64,000 nucleotides of DNA from Dysidea avara (taxonomy: Eukaryota > Porifera > Demospongiae > Dictyoceratida > Dysideidae). A program made the translations under genes and the position numbers. A model generated the notes under the pieces. It did no database searches, was not told where the DNA came from, and saw nothing but the letters and a program-made list of their open reading frames with translations. The stretch spans positions 29,172,525 through 29,236,524 of the forward strand of contig NC_089279.1 of assembly GCF_963678975.1 (NCBI RefSeq), read 5' to 3'. Positions 23,434 through 34,501 of the stretch are shown here, piece by piece; position 1 is the stretch's first letter; every line of letters starts with the position of its first letter.

Positions 23434-26400
23434 ACGCACGCACACACACACCCACCACACACACGCACACACACACATGCACGCACGGTTTTCTGTAATA
23501 TAATAATACTTATGGTTATTTTCATGCTCATTTTTTCTGTTGCTTGATTAGCAACGCAGCTACCAGACAAGTGAAATTCCAAGTAGTCAACCAGAGGAAA
23601 CTGCTAACCTGCAATTACAATCTACCTCACAGTCTAAAATATTTACACATCGACAAAACGCAATGAACATAATTCCTTCCAACAATACAACTGAAATTAA
23701 AATGGAAGGACATGTTAGTAACTATGCATGTATACCCATGAAGAGATTTTTGTGTGTTTAAAAAAATGTAGGTAACATCTGGGGTTGTTTCTAAGCAACA
23801 AATGGTAAGAAATGTGCATCTATTATTCTGATTTACTGGTGTATATTATAATATACAGTCAGTAAAACATACATCTAGACTACTTGAGCAACAGCTTAAC
23901 AATATGGAAGAGCTACTCATGCAAGGACAGAAAAAGATAGATCTTGGTAAAAAGGAAATGGCAGATCTCACAAACATGACTGATGAGACATTGAAACATA
24001 AGGTATACTGATACTACAATAGAGGTTTTTTTTTTGCGTAAATGCAAACAGATAGCACGAGTGAACATTTAAAGATTGTGCATGTACATATAAGCATTTC
24101 ATTCTAATTATCCACTTCAACCAGCTACTATATTCATGTCAGACCTGTACGTATGCTATAATAGAGTTCAAAATAGCTGTAGTTTATATTAGATATTATT
24201 CAAAGTGTACTTTAAGTACTTAAAGCGGTTAATCTTTTGAAGCATCTGTTGTGTTTAAGTTCTTTTTACCAATACTTGAGAAAAGTGTTTCCAAGCAAGT
24301 TATATACTCATGTGTGAATGCAACACATACAAGAGAAGATATACGTACAATATATCTAACCAATTGAAATACTGTAACTTTTTTTGCACTTTAGTACAGA
24401 GAACAATATAACTGTTTAGTTGAAGCAGTGGATGTGATATTAATACTATTGGGAGTAGAAGGTATACATTACATATTGTAAAGTTTGGCAGGACTAAAGC
24501 ATGGTGAATTTTGTAAATTGAAGGAGATTACTTGCCAAGTAATTTATATTGTTATACATATGTATTCTGTACAAAATTGGCTGCAAAGTAAATTTGCCAA
24601 ACTTTTCAACTGCTAACATGTATGTATGCTGATCCACCAAACCTTAGTCTTGCTAACCTTTCATTGTTTTCCACATACACACATGCACACTAGTACACAT
24701 GTGTACACACACACAACACACACACACACACGTACACACACACACACTCAAACAAACACACACATGTACATATGTATAGTGCATGCAATTATAGTTTTTC
24801 TACATCTAAAGGATCAGAGAAACTGATGAAAGCCTTAGACAATGCAGATCCAAGCAAAGTTTTAAGTGAAAAGGTTTGCTACTAGCTAGATATAAACATG
24901 ATTGTGTAGCTGTTTTAAAAGGGTTTACAGTGATAACAACTCTTAATAAAAATCCCATAGCAAAGAAACTCTTTTCTCCACCATGTTTCTTCTTCTAAAC
25001 TTGTGTAATGTTTTGTACAGTAAATAATGGCAATTGATGTAATCAGTGCACCCTTATACATGTTAATATTTCATAGTTATGCCACAGCTGTGAGGGAAGC
25101 ATAATATGCACCTGCTGCCCCTGAGCTAACGGCTTTTGAACATTGGTGTATATGTTAACAAATCTTGAGCAGCCATGGTATGGTGATATAATAATCACTT
25201 TAGGTGTATATACTTACCTAATAGGCAAAAGAACTATAACAAGTACTTAACCCATTTGTTGTACACACTAGTATCTGATGATCGACCATACGTGTGGTTT
25301 TAAAAGCATGAGCTAATAGAGAACATAATATGTTTATACATTATTATGCTTCAATACACCATGTTAGTAAACTTACTATTGTGAGATCTGGTATGTCACA
25401 GTTATTTTGGTAGCACTGTAATACTAGTACTGGGATAAGTAAGACAATAACGATGTGGTACAAATCTTGCATGGTGTTTTATAGTTTACAGAGGTGTAGT
25501 AGAGCCACTTTGTGCTGAAGTAATGAGTGTATACATATGCATAGGAATATAGAAAACCTTGTTATTGCAGCTTCAGCTTAGCTTCAATGCCCCCACGATG
25601 CCCCCAACTGTAGTTTTCCTGAGTCAATCTTTAACTTACCAAGTGATGCAAAATTTATGGTTGCTCTTAACCTGAAATATGGTGGGGCCTGTTTAGACTG
25701 GTCGCCAAGGATCTCCAAGGCAACTGCATTAGATGGTGTATTATATCATACGCACAATTCAAAATGCATGTTACCATATTTGGTATGGTTGCTCCTAACT
25801 TGACAATGTGGTAGGACCTGTTTAAACTGGTCACTAGGATCTCCAATTTTTGGCAGTTGACTGCGTTAGATGATGGAGTATGCAATATATACTTCTCAAT
25901 TGGAAAATTTTCAATAAGGATGTTTATAGAAGTGTATTGCATTTCTATACCAATGTATATGGCTGCTAAGATAGATTTCACTGTCCATGCTTTAGAAAAA
26001 GGCTGTTGATATCAATAACCTGGCTGGGAAAATAAAAACATGTAAGCACATTGAGAGCACGTGCATATTCATGTGTGTGTGTAGTAATGTATGTATGTGT
26101 CTCAGGGGCGGTGGAGCAGGCCAAAGAGTGAGGGGGCCAGGCCAGCTGTAAGTCGAAGACAAAAAAAAAGGTCACAGCCTGCTGACAGTAGCTGCTCTCC
26201 ACCAATTACATCTCCTTATTTATAACTACACATACGTAGCTAAGGAATGTGCTACACTGCTTCTCTGAATATTGTGACTGCTCTATTAGAGTATCCAGAT
26301 CCTGACAGAAGCAGTGTATCCAGATCCTGACTACACTGCTTCTCTGAATATTGTGACTGCTCTAATAGAGTATCTCGACCTTTTCTTGCAAACAGTGTCC

Positions 26401-26471
26401 CAAAAAGTGGGGGGCCATGGTCCCCCCGTCTCCACCGCCTATGGTGTGTCTAGTATATTTACATGTGTGTA

Positions 26472-26561
<90 letters not shown>

Positions 26562-29460
26562 TGTGCATGTAGTATGTGTGTGCAGTTGTGCATGTAGTAT
26601 GTGTGTGTACTGTGCATATTTGTGTGTGTGTGGGTGTGTGTGTGTGTGTTTGTGTGATATAGTGTGTATATGTGTTAGTAACAAAATCATATTGGATTTT
26701 TTATGCTTTTATAGTGATCTCACATGTTACATCGGAATTAAAATTGTTCATTAAACTTAAGGTAATCAAAACACATGATTACATGGTACTGTGTACTGAA
26801 AGTGTAACTATACATAGAAAAGACTGGCAGTTACACCATCGAATTCAGCTAAAAAATTATTTTTCAGTGAAAAAGCTATCATGGTAGCTAATCAACAATC
26901 GTTGCACATGTATAAATTATGATATAAAATCACAGCATGTTACTGAGCTGGTAGAATGGTTAAACAGAGAACTAGTTGGCATCGATAAGGAAATTGTAGG
27001 ATCTGTACAGCAGTAAGTTGAATAATATTATACCATATGTAATGTGATGTGTTTCTTAATACACAAATATGTGCTACTTTTGTGATCAGTTATGAACAAC
27101 ACAAAGCAAAAATCGAAGCCTCACAAGAAGTACATCTTGATCAGTTCTCAAAGAAGGTAAGTAGCTATAGTACATGCATTGATGTAACTGAATTTGACAA
27201 AACCAGGGACCATAACTTAATGTAGAAGTAAGCCATCATGCAGTTTTATAAAGTTTGAGTATCATTCCCTATAATACTACATAAGGATTGTATGAAAATT
27301 CTAGGTCAATAGCATGCTTGCTGAGCTTGACATGCAAGCAAACTCAGATATCCTGGTTTTGTCAAATTCTGTCACAATAAAGAAATCAACTATATATGTA
27401 CTTATTTATAGGTCAATAACTCTGTAGAGAAGATATCGAAATCAATGAAAAGGCTTGAGATGCCCGGTAAGATAACGAAATTGCTGTAAGCATACATGCA
27501 TATTAGGGTTTGGCTGGGTTGGGATTAAAGCAACAAATTAATTTAACTGGGATAAAGGAATGGCATTAAAAGCCATAAGATCCTACCAAATATTGCAGAC
27601 CCTGTAAGTTGATTAATTAACCAAGCCATTGTAAGCAAGAAACACAAATATGCAGTTTGCTATCATGGTTGCTTCTAAAGGGTATTTACACACCGTACTT
27701 TGGTTAACAGTAAGCCTATAGCCATGTAGCTATATAGTCAACTACAATTGTATAGTGTCTGTGGATAAACAGCACCGCCTTTACATGTTACAGTACCAGG
27801 TATTAGTAGCACTCTTGAGCAAGCAAGCAAGCACCAGGCTTAGTGGCATGTATGACTTGTAGACTCTTGTATGATTTCTTGCCCTATGGAATCTATCACA
27901 CTGACATAGGAATTTTCTTCCTCCAGGTTGAGTGCTGGCAGCATGCACACACAAACACACACAAGCACACAAAGTAAAGGTCTTAAAGAAAAAATAGTAT
28001 AGCTATACAGAATGCATGCAGTTACATATAATTGCTACCCAGGCAAGTTAACCATCACTGGGACACTCATGCACTGCTCAGAGTAATCCTGCTGGGGCAA
28101 ATAGACTGCAGTAAAATCGGATAAGTGTGCCATGTATCACAAATAAAGGTCGTGGGACTTGAAGTTCCACAACAACCTCAACCTGGTATCATATAATGCA
28201 AGACATGCACACGCAACGACATACACACATGCATGCACGCAGGCACACAAGCATCCACACACACAAATACTGCATAACACCTGCTTAAACTCTAAAGTTT
28301 TCAGTACCATGTTTGTTTACTGATATATACTCATGCAGATAACACAGAATCAATGTTGGGAGGCATCATGTCTATAGTAAAGCTGATAAGAGATAATCCT
28401 AACAATCCCCTACCTCAGCATATATTTGTAAGTTTCATATGTTCAAATTATATCACCTTTTAAAACAAGGAATAAATTAATTGTGTGTTGTTCTAGTACT
28501 GCATGCGGTTTTAAATTAGTTCTAGTTTTAGTACTCATTATTATAAGTAGTTTAGTTAATATAGGTCTAGTACCTCAAGTTTTAGTTAGTATTACTTACT
28601 GAAGTCAATAGGTTACAAAAGGCTATAGTAAATTAAAATTAGAATGATGTTTTATTATTTCAATTGCAGACATTTGCAACTTCAATAAATTGTGATAATT
28701 GGCAGTGGTCTTTGCCTTTTAGGATGCACTTAATGTAAATAAATCTGCATGGTTAGCTGTAACTTCTTTTATAATAACACCTATATCATGTAACTATGCA
28801 TTTATAATTAATTTCTGTTTCAATATCCAACAGCTATCATCTTCAAGTGGCATGGAAACAATTCCTTCAAAATTAGAAGTGGATCATACCAACTGGTTAA
28901 GCACATTATCTATGCCAGGCTAGTACTACGCACATATTTTACTGAATATACGTAGTGTAATGTGTATACTTCACTGTGACAGTGATTGATGCTATAAGGA
29001 AAAATGTGGCTGGTCACCTGAGGAAGAAGGTATTTAGATTACAGTTGAAGAAAAAGATTTGTAATAATTACTTTACAGCATGGAATCAATGCCACTTCAA
29101 GTTCATGGAGAGCTAATGCGTACATGAAGAAACAAAAGCCCATACAAAGAAAGGTATATATGTCTATACTCCATGTGAGTTATGTGTATATAATATATTA
29201 TATGTTGACAGGTTGAAAGTAGAAAATTGCTAATTCCTTCATTAGCAAATTGTGTAGATTTCAGTGAATATGGTACCAACACTAACAATAAGCCACCTTC
29301 AAAACCAGCTTTGGAGACTATTCACTTGCCAGTTATACACAAGCATAAGCCAAGAAGCGTATCTCCAATGCCTGAACAGATCACACACCTCTATCATATA
29401 TCCAGGAGGAAGACAGTTATTGATAATCAGACAAGAATACTAGCCTACAGAGTACCATAA
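21172..29460 (+). CDS. Coiled-coil protein of ~685 aa, 27 exons (block A copy, intact)
   Basis: Exons I read: 21172-21315, 21491-21526, 21592-21645, 21702-21722, 21795-21830, 21906-21973, 22670-22756, 22816-22844, 22889-22958, 23023-23053, 23115-23219, 23276-23347, 23552-23713, 23772-23804, 23859-24002, 24395-24461, 24812-24873, 25996-26041, 26715-26761, 26936-27012, 27090-27156, 27412-27466, 28339-28427, 28834-28918, 28983-29029, 29079-29153, 29212-29460. They sum to 2058 nt (686 codons with stop), every phase matches, and no stop interrupts. Two introns use GC donors (after 23053 and 28918). No signal peptide or membrane span. Coiled-coil-like, charged heptads lie around residues 193-251 (ELKHLKSHNSYLVQ...ETIKTLRTEIKFL) and 317-386 (RLLEQQLNNMEELLMQGQKK). 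The tail is basic and proline-containing (VIHKHKPRSVSPMPEQI). I do not recognise the family; a cytoskeletal or ciliary role would be a guess. An upstream noncoding exon is possible, since CAG precedes the start. Confidence 0.85.
23348..23486. repeat. CA microsatellite starting at a splice donor
   Basis: The exon ending CTCTCAG at 23347 is followed directly by GTACACACAC..., so the (CA)n run begins within the 5' splice site. About 38 CA units, then an interrupted tail. The block B gene has the same arrangement at 59778. Confidence 0.95.
24676..24775. repeat. Interrupted CA repeat in the intron before exon 17
   Basis: Short broken CA/ACAC run. The orthologous intron in block B carries a much longer version (about 61004-61270). 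Confidence 0.85.
26103..26447. mobile_element. hAT-like MITE with GGCGGTGGAG ends
   Basis: Left end CAGGGGCGGTGGAGCAGG and right end GTCTCCACCGCCTATGG are inverted repeats. TGTGTCT flanks both sides. The interior has three copies of a GACTGCTCTAATAGAGTAT-type palindromic motif and a 36-bp internal duplication. It lies in an intron of the coiled-coil gene. It shares internal sequence (GCTACACTGC, TTGTGACTGCTCTA) with the element at 31737-32057. Confidence 0.7.
26473..26660. repeat. TG microsatellite
   Basis: A pure (TG)n tract of about 40 units, then a duplicated CAGTTGTGCATGTAGTATG unit and further TG runs. Intronic in the coiled-coil gene. Open frames over it are low-complexity artefacts. 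Confidence 0.95.
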
Positions 29461-29595
29461 ACACATCTTCCTACTGTAAATATATAACAGAATTGTACAG
29501 TTGGCTTCTATTACACCGTCTCAGTACATAAAGCATATTATACCAGTATGTTATGCATGTATGTATTCATGTAATACCCTATTGTGGAATAAGCA
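29461..29595. other. 3' flank of the coiled-coil gene
   Basis: Short AT-rich spacer between the stop codon at 29458-29460 and the LINE remnant. No clear AATAAA within the first 100 bases. Confidence 0.4.
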
Positions 29596-30175
29596 TTGTT
29601 TTGGGGCTTTGTATACCAAACTGTGCGCCATGCCTCTACAAGGCTACGTCTCTACAAGGCTCTGGTAAGACCTCAACTTACAATTGAATATGCTAATCTT
29701 GTATGGGGACCCAATTATATTGGAGATTGTGACAGGATGGAGAGAGTGCAAAGAAGAGCCACTAAATGTGTTCAGGATCTGTCCAGTTTGGAGTATGATG
29801 AACGTCTGGTTACCCTCAAGCTTCCTACATTGTCATATCGAAGGCATCGTGCTGACATGATTATGGTATATAATATCTTACAAGGGAATGCTAATCTTCA
29901 ACCTGAATTATTTTTCCACCTGAATTTGTCAAGTGCCACAAGGAGACATGACTTCAAACTTTTTAAACCTCATGCCCAAAAGAATATCCGAAGTAAATTC
30001 TTTTCCATCAATTCATGGAATAATTTACCCAATTATGTAGTGTCGTCTAATTCTACTGACAACTTTAAAATTTTGATTGATAACTTTTATTTTTAATGTA
30101 ATCGTTTATTGTAATGAGCAGGACTCACAGGCATAATGCCTTTTTCTCTGTATTTAATAATAATAATAATGCCTA
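29596..30175 (+). mobile_element. LINE 3' end: C-terminal 166 codons of a non-LTR reverse transcriptase
   Basis: An open frame (29596-30096) reads RLRLYKALVRPQLTIEYANL, VWGPNYIGDCDRMERVQRRA, LPTLSYRRHRADMIMVYNIL and FFSINSWNNLPNYVVSSNS, the CR1/L2-type domain after the RT palm. It is 5'-truncated and ends in a TAA microsatellite-like tail (TAATAATAATAATAAT, near 30160), as LINEs of this group often do. This copy is younger-looking than those at 5 kb and 18 kb because its frame is uninterrupted. Confidence 0.9.
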
Positions 30176-30817
30176 TAGTGTTCCTTGACTGTCTATTATC
30201 AACAGATCAACAGATCAACAGATCCCTGTGGTGTGATGGAAGGGTGGTGTGTAGATAGGCAACTGTGACCACATAATAATAGATTCCTTAATAATAGTGA
30301 TCTCGCCATTGTTCTCTAGTCTGTGGTGTACCACAGCCATCAACATGTTAATTTATTCAGTATCATCCAACCCTATAGTGTGTTCAATGGTGCAGCAAAA
30401 CATTTGTATGTGTATAACTATGCATACGATACTATATTTTCTTGAATACACATCCAGAAAAGCACTATGAAACAACATAATTATGAGCAAATTAATGTAT
30501 TATATCATTGTACATATTAAGCTGGATTAGCTATATATTATACATTATATCTGTACAGTGTAAATACTTTTATTCATAGTATTTAGTGAAACCATAATTG
30601 TGCTCACATGTTGACACACAGCACACATATGGAATCATACTTGTAATAACACTCACCTTTTGTATATACCTAACTTACATAACTGTGAACTAAGATGAGT
30701 AGCTGAGATCCCTGCATAGCTCATGGTGAGGGGCAGCTATTGTCATTGTGAACATGTAATGATGACCCTTTTTTTTTGGTCTTCAACTTACAGCTAGGCT
30801 GAAGTTGTGATTCAGAG
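30176..30817. other. Intergenic spacer between blocks A and B
   Basis: AT-rich unique sequence with a tandem AACAGATC triplet repeat near 30203-30222. No gene or element boundaries recognised. Confidence 0.45.
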
Positions 30818-31002
30818 CAGTGTTTATTCTAGGAAGCCTCCTTTGGGGAGGATCAGGAAGTTTGGGGTGCCGTCCGAGTTCACAACAAAAAATGTGAAAT
30901 AGTTGCCTAACTGGCTAGTCATTTAAGGTGATGTTCGTAATATCTAGGACAACCATGTGCACCTCATGTCCACTATAGTAGTGCACTGTATGTGTTCAAT
31001 CC

Positions 31003-32607
31003 AAGGCCGGAGGAGACGGTCCGGTTGGTCAGGCCTGAGCCGGACCAATAATCTGGAGTTGAACCAACTAGCTGACCAGCTCGAACTACATTACTCTCAT
31101 GCAATCTTTGGACGATCACATCTACATGTAGTTACGTACATTTCACAGATGTTATTGAAAATGCATGACATGAGTAGTTACCTAGTTTCTCAGCCTAACT
31201 AAAGCACAGAACTACACGTATAGTACCTCCAATTACCTTACAGTACAGCATTGCATTCGTATCGTTTTGTACAGAAATGATTGTGGGTTCTACGTACAGT
31301 ATCACGTGTGCTGATAGTTGGCATTTATCACGTGTAAGGCAGGTGCCTTCTTTGATTCTAAACCAGCACACTTATATCACAATTCAATCTTCATAAAATA
31401 ATCATTAGCATTCCTTGGCTTGTCTTTCTTGGCTTCCTTTGCTGGGCGAAGGGCTGGCAGTGACAAACCAGATGACTCATTCCTCGGCAAGAAGCTGCAC
31501 ACTCATACATTACATGGTGGCCATCTGGATGAGATGTTGATTTGAATCACTCCTCTTCAACTACCCACTCGTCCTGTCGAGATACCGAGCAAACTCTCAG
31601 TTTCACCCACATCGCGCCATTTTCGAATGCTGATTGGTCTCGTGACTGTCCACCAGTATATTTACGTGATGATCCGTTCACTTCATACAAACCAGTGTAG
31701 TAGTATACAGCTGTGTAGCATTTTATTGTAGCTGTGCAGGGGCGGATCCAGAGTTTGGAAAGAGGGGGGGCACCTTGCTGAAAAACAATTGAAGACCAAA
31801 AAAAAAAAAAAAAAAAAAAAGGTCACAACAATAATAGCTAGTGATCCTTTACCAAATATATCACGTCTGTTATGTAAAATAAAATCCTATTTATAGCTTC
31901 ATAGGTAAGCTACACTGCCTCATGAACATTGTGACTGCTTTATTAGAGTAACTGACTGCTCTATTAGAGTATCTCGATCTTGTATGCAATTTCTTGAAGG
32001 GGGGGGGGGGGGGGGGGGGGCATTTGCCCCAAATGCCCCATCCTGGATCCGCCATTGCTGTGTGAATTCACTGTATAGTAATTATATCCTAGCTAAAGGG
32101 GGCCATGCTACATGGGTTCCCTGTAAAATTTGGGGGGGAAGTTGCAATTTGCTAGCTAGTTTACTTTAAAATTTAGCATCAATTTTAAATTTTAAGGCAT
32201 TTTCAAACCTTTAAATTGCAGAAATTCTGCAGCTCCTGGGGGTTGCACCCCCAGACCCCCCTTGAACTTCTAATTGCTAGCTATAACTAAATGAACCATA
32301 CAGCAAGTTTCATGCTGTGTCCCCTGTATGTCAGGTCTGCAATAGTATAGAAAGTCTGAAGAACAACAGATAGACCTGAGCATATTTATATAGCTAGCTA
32401 GCAGTGAAATATCACTAAAATTGCATATCTGAGTGTCTAATTTTCAAAAATTTCCTGTGGGGGCATGCTCCCAGACCCCCCTAGAATGCTCGTGCTTCGC
32501 ACACTGTGCAACAGCTCCTCTCTCATTGGCATGTATACAGTAGCAATTTCAACATTATAGTCAATGGCCTGACCAACTCAATTTTCCCTCCTCCGGTCCT
32601 GCAATCT
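31003..32607. mobile_element. Middle nested element with GGCCGGAGGAG ends
   Basis: Left AAGGCCGGAGGAG ... GTTGGTCAGGCC and right GGCCTGACCAAC ... CTCCTCCGGTCCT form an imperfect terminal inverted repeat of about 40 bp. Inside are GGGGGTTGCACCCCCAGACC and GGGGGCATGCTCCCAGACC motifs that recur elsewhere (10885, 48719, 59320). Exact ends are uncertain by a few bases. Confidence 0.65.
31737..32057. mobile_element. Inner nested hAT-like MITE with 5-bp target duplication
   Basis: Ends CAGGGGCGGATCCAG and CTGGATCCGCCATTG, flanked by CTGTG on both sides (31732-31736 and 32058-32062). It contains a 20-A run, a G run of about 20 (31999-32020) and two CTCTATTAGAGTA-type motifs. It interrupts the middle element, so it is the youngest of the three. 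Confidence 0.85.
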
Positions 32608-32939
32608 ATTGAATATATACACAATTTGTGTGAAATCACTGAAATATTGTATTGAACATCATTGTACGATACCACATAGCACTAGCTAAATCAAAAAAAT
32701 CTGCATTGGTGGATGTTTTCAGCCAAGAAATAGAAATTGAATTTTAGGAATTTCAGTTCATGCAATAAGTTTTGCATGCCATTTTAAAAACAAGCTTATA
32801 GTAGTCACTCATAATTTTAGGCTGAGATTTTAGGGGAGGAAAGTTCACCGCCTAATAGCCCTAGAATAAACACTGATTCAGAGTGAAACCCTCCTTGCCC
32901 CTAGGGCCCCACTTATTGTGACTCATCTCAAATAGTGAC

Positions 32940-33065
32940 AGAGCTAACTAATATTTATGACAGAGAGTCATAATAGGTTTACCAGTATTACCACCCCAGC
33001 GATTTCTTCTTGTTTCATGGCTTTTTTCAGCAATCCCTGTTCCCCTTCTATTTTTTATTCATCTA
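32940..33065. mobile_element. Half copy of the 19484-19757 foldback MITE
   Basis: Carries TTATGACAGAGAGTC, ATTACCACCCCAGCGAT, TCTTGTTTCATGGCTTTTTT and TATTTTTTATTCATC, matching the right arm of the element at 19484-19757. The left arm is mostly missing. Confidence 0.7.
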
Positions 33066-34501
33066 GGGTGTGAAACACTCATAAAACATTTAGATACTTG
33101 AACACAACATTTATATGTGTCATTATGGGCTAGTGTGTAAATGCGTATTAAATAAAGGAAATTGTGGTTTAGTTTTAGTTTAGTAGATAAAAGAAACTGT
33201 GTTTTTAGCTTTTATGCAAATTTTAAATTAAAACTTTTAGTCTTGTTTTAGTATAGTTACAAAAGTAATTTTTGCTTAGCTACTAAAGTAAACAACACCA
33301 GGCACTCCATTCCTTCAAAAAAACTGCCTGTAACTACTATAAGGACTTTAAGTTAAAACACCATTCAACAACATGGTTATGCTACTAAAGTTAACTATAT
33401 AAAACAACACTAGGCACTCCGTTCCTTCAAAAATAACTTCCCGTAGCTACTATAAGGACTTTAGTTTTAACACCATTCAACAACATGATAGCTAGTGCAT
33501 GGCATGCTTTCATTAATTGGTCAGGTAGACTTTTGGAAAGGAGAGGGGTCAAAATGTTAGCATGCCCAATCATACGATTTTCAAAACTTGATAGCTGCAG
33601 CTTGTACTGTTCTGTAGTACTAAATAGTGCAGGCTGTTTAAAAAAATCTCAGCCAAACGTTATTGTGGCCGGCATTGACTGGGCCACTTGAATATAGTGA
33701 AAGGATTGAGATACTGTAATAGAGCAGTCATCGTGATATACTCTATTAGATAAGTCAGTGAGTCTGGGGCCTTAGGAAATTTTTGAAAATTATGTACGCT
33801 GAGATTGACCCGGGTAACAATTTTCACCAAAAGATGACATTTCAAATATATGTTAGGAACTAATTGATATAGACTGCTTATGCTTGCTTCTATCAGGAGC
33901 AGGCTAAAGAGTTAAGAAGTGGAGTACTTCAATACATAGTTTCTGTTTTATGGCATACTTTGCATGATACTGCATGTAATACTCCCTGACAAACAGTTGG
34001 CTTGTAAAACCTTAGTTTATAGTATGGCAATCATGCATGTATTCTCTCTATAGAGTGTCTTAACTGTGAGGTCACTTATGTTTCCTTTCATATATATATC
34101 AGTTTAGATGTGCATGGGCAGGATAGATTTAACATTGGGATGCATACAGTGCACAGTTAGAGTATAATTATATCTGCTTGACTGGAGAACCTGTGGCAAG
34201 AAATTGATCTGCATAATTTACATGGCTATAATCGTATGCATCATTTGAATTTTCTAAATGTTTTTCATATAAAAATGCTTTTATTATGTGTATCACTAAT
34301 GAAAATAAACTGAAGTTATATTATGAATTACTTATTGAACATGAAAGGTATTGTTATGCATAACATATTTCAACTGTTGCACATTGTATTTTGTCATAAC
34401 GAAACATAATTGTGTAGTTATTACAAACAACACGTAAACAGTTCAGACTATAATAACTACAATATTGTTCTTTAGGCATTAGTTAGCTATTATATATTTC
34501 T
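33066..34501. other. 5' flank of the beta-helix gene
   Basis: No gene seen. A tandem duplication of about 110 bp is at 33282-33375 and 33398-33488 (both contain GGCACTCC-TTCCTTCAAAAA, CTACTATAAGGACTTTA and ACACCATTCAACAACATG). At about 33710-33750 two palindromic CTCTATTAGA-type motifs face each other. The promoter is not identifiable. Confidence 0.5.

Larger units (their letters stand above)
7016..29460. repeat. Segmental duplication block A
   Basis: Gene order is beta-helix fragment, F-box/FBA gene, coiled-coil gene. Colinear matches to block B are about 8570-12220 with 45574-50350, 19862-20720 with 50357-51690, and 20740-25570 with 56975-62973. The 12221-19861 interval has no counterpart in B. 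By eye, divergence in noncoding matches is several percent. Confidence 0.85.
30818..32875. mobile_element. Outer hAT-type non-autonomous element with 8-bp target duplication
   Basis: Perfect 16-bp terminal inverted repeats, CAGTGTTTATTCTAGG on the left and CCTAGAATAAACACTG on the right. They are flanked by an exact 8-bp direct repeat, ATTCAGAG (30810-30817 and 32876-32883). CAGTG ends and an 8-bp duplication are hallmarks of the hAT superfamily. At 2058 bp it has no transposase. Two further elements are nested inside it. Confidence 0.88.

Noticed and set aside
26314-26754. Long open frames over TG/CA tracts (also 23280-23582, 41758-42219, 60966-61423)
   Set aside because: Cys/Val or His/Thr dipeptide runs translated from microsatellites; no domain and no conservation between blocks apart from the repeat.
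27305-27355. Extra 51-nt exon (VNSMLAELDMQANSDIL) in the coiled-coil gene
   Set aside because: Phase would allow it and the acceptor is fair, but the donor (GTTTTG) is poor; left out as unproven.
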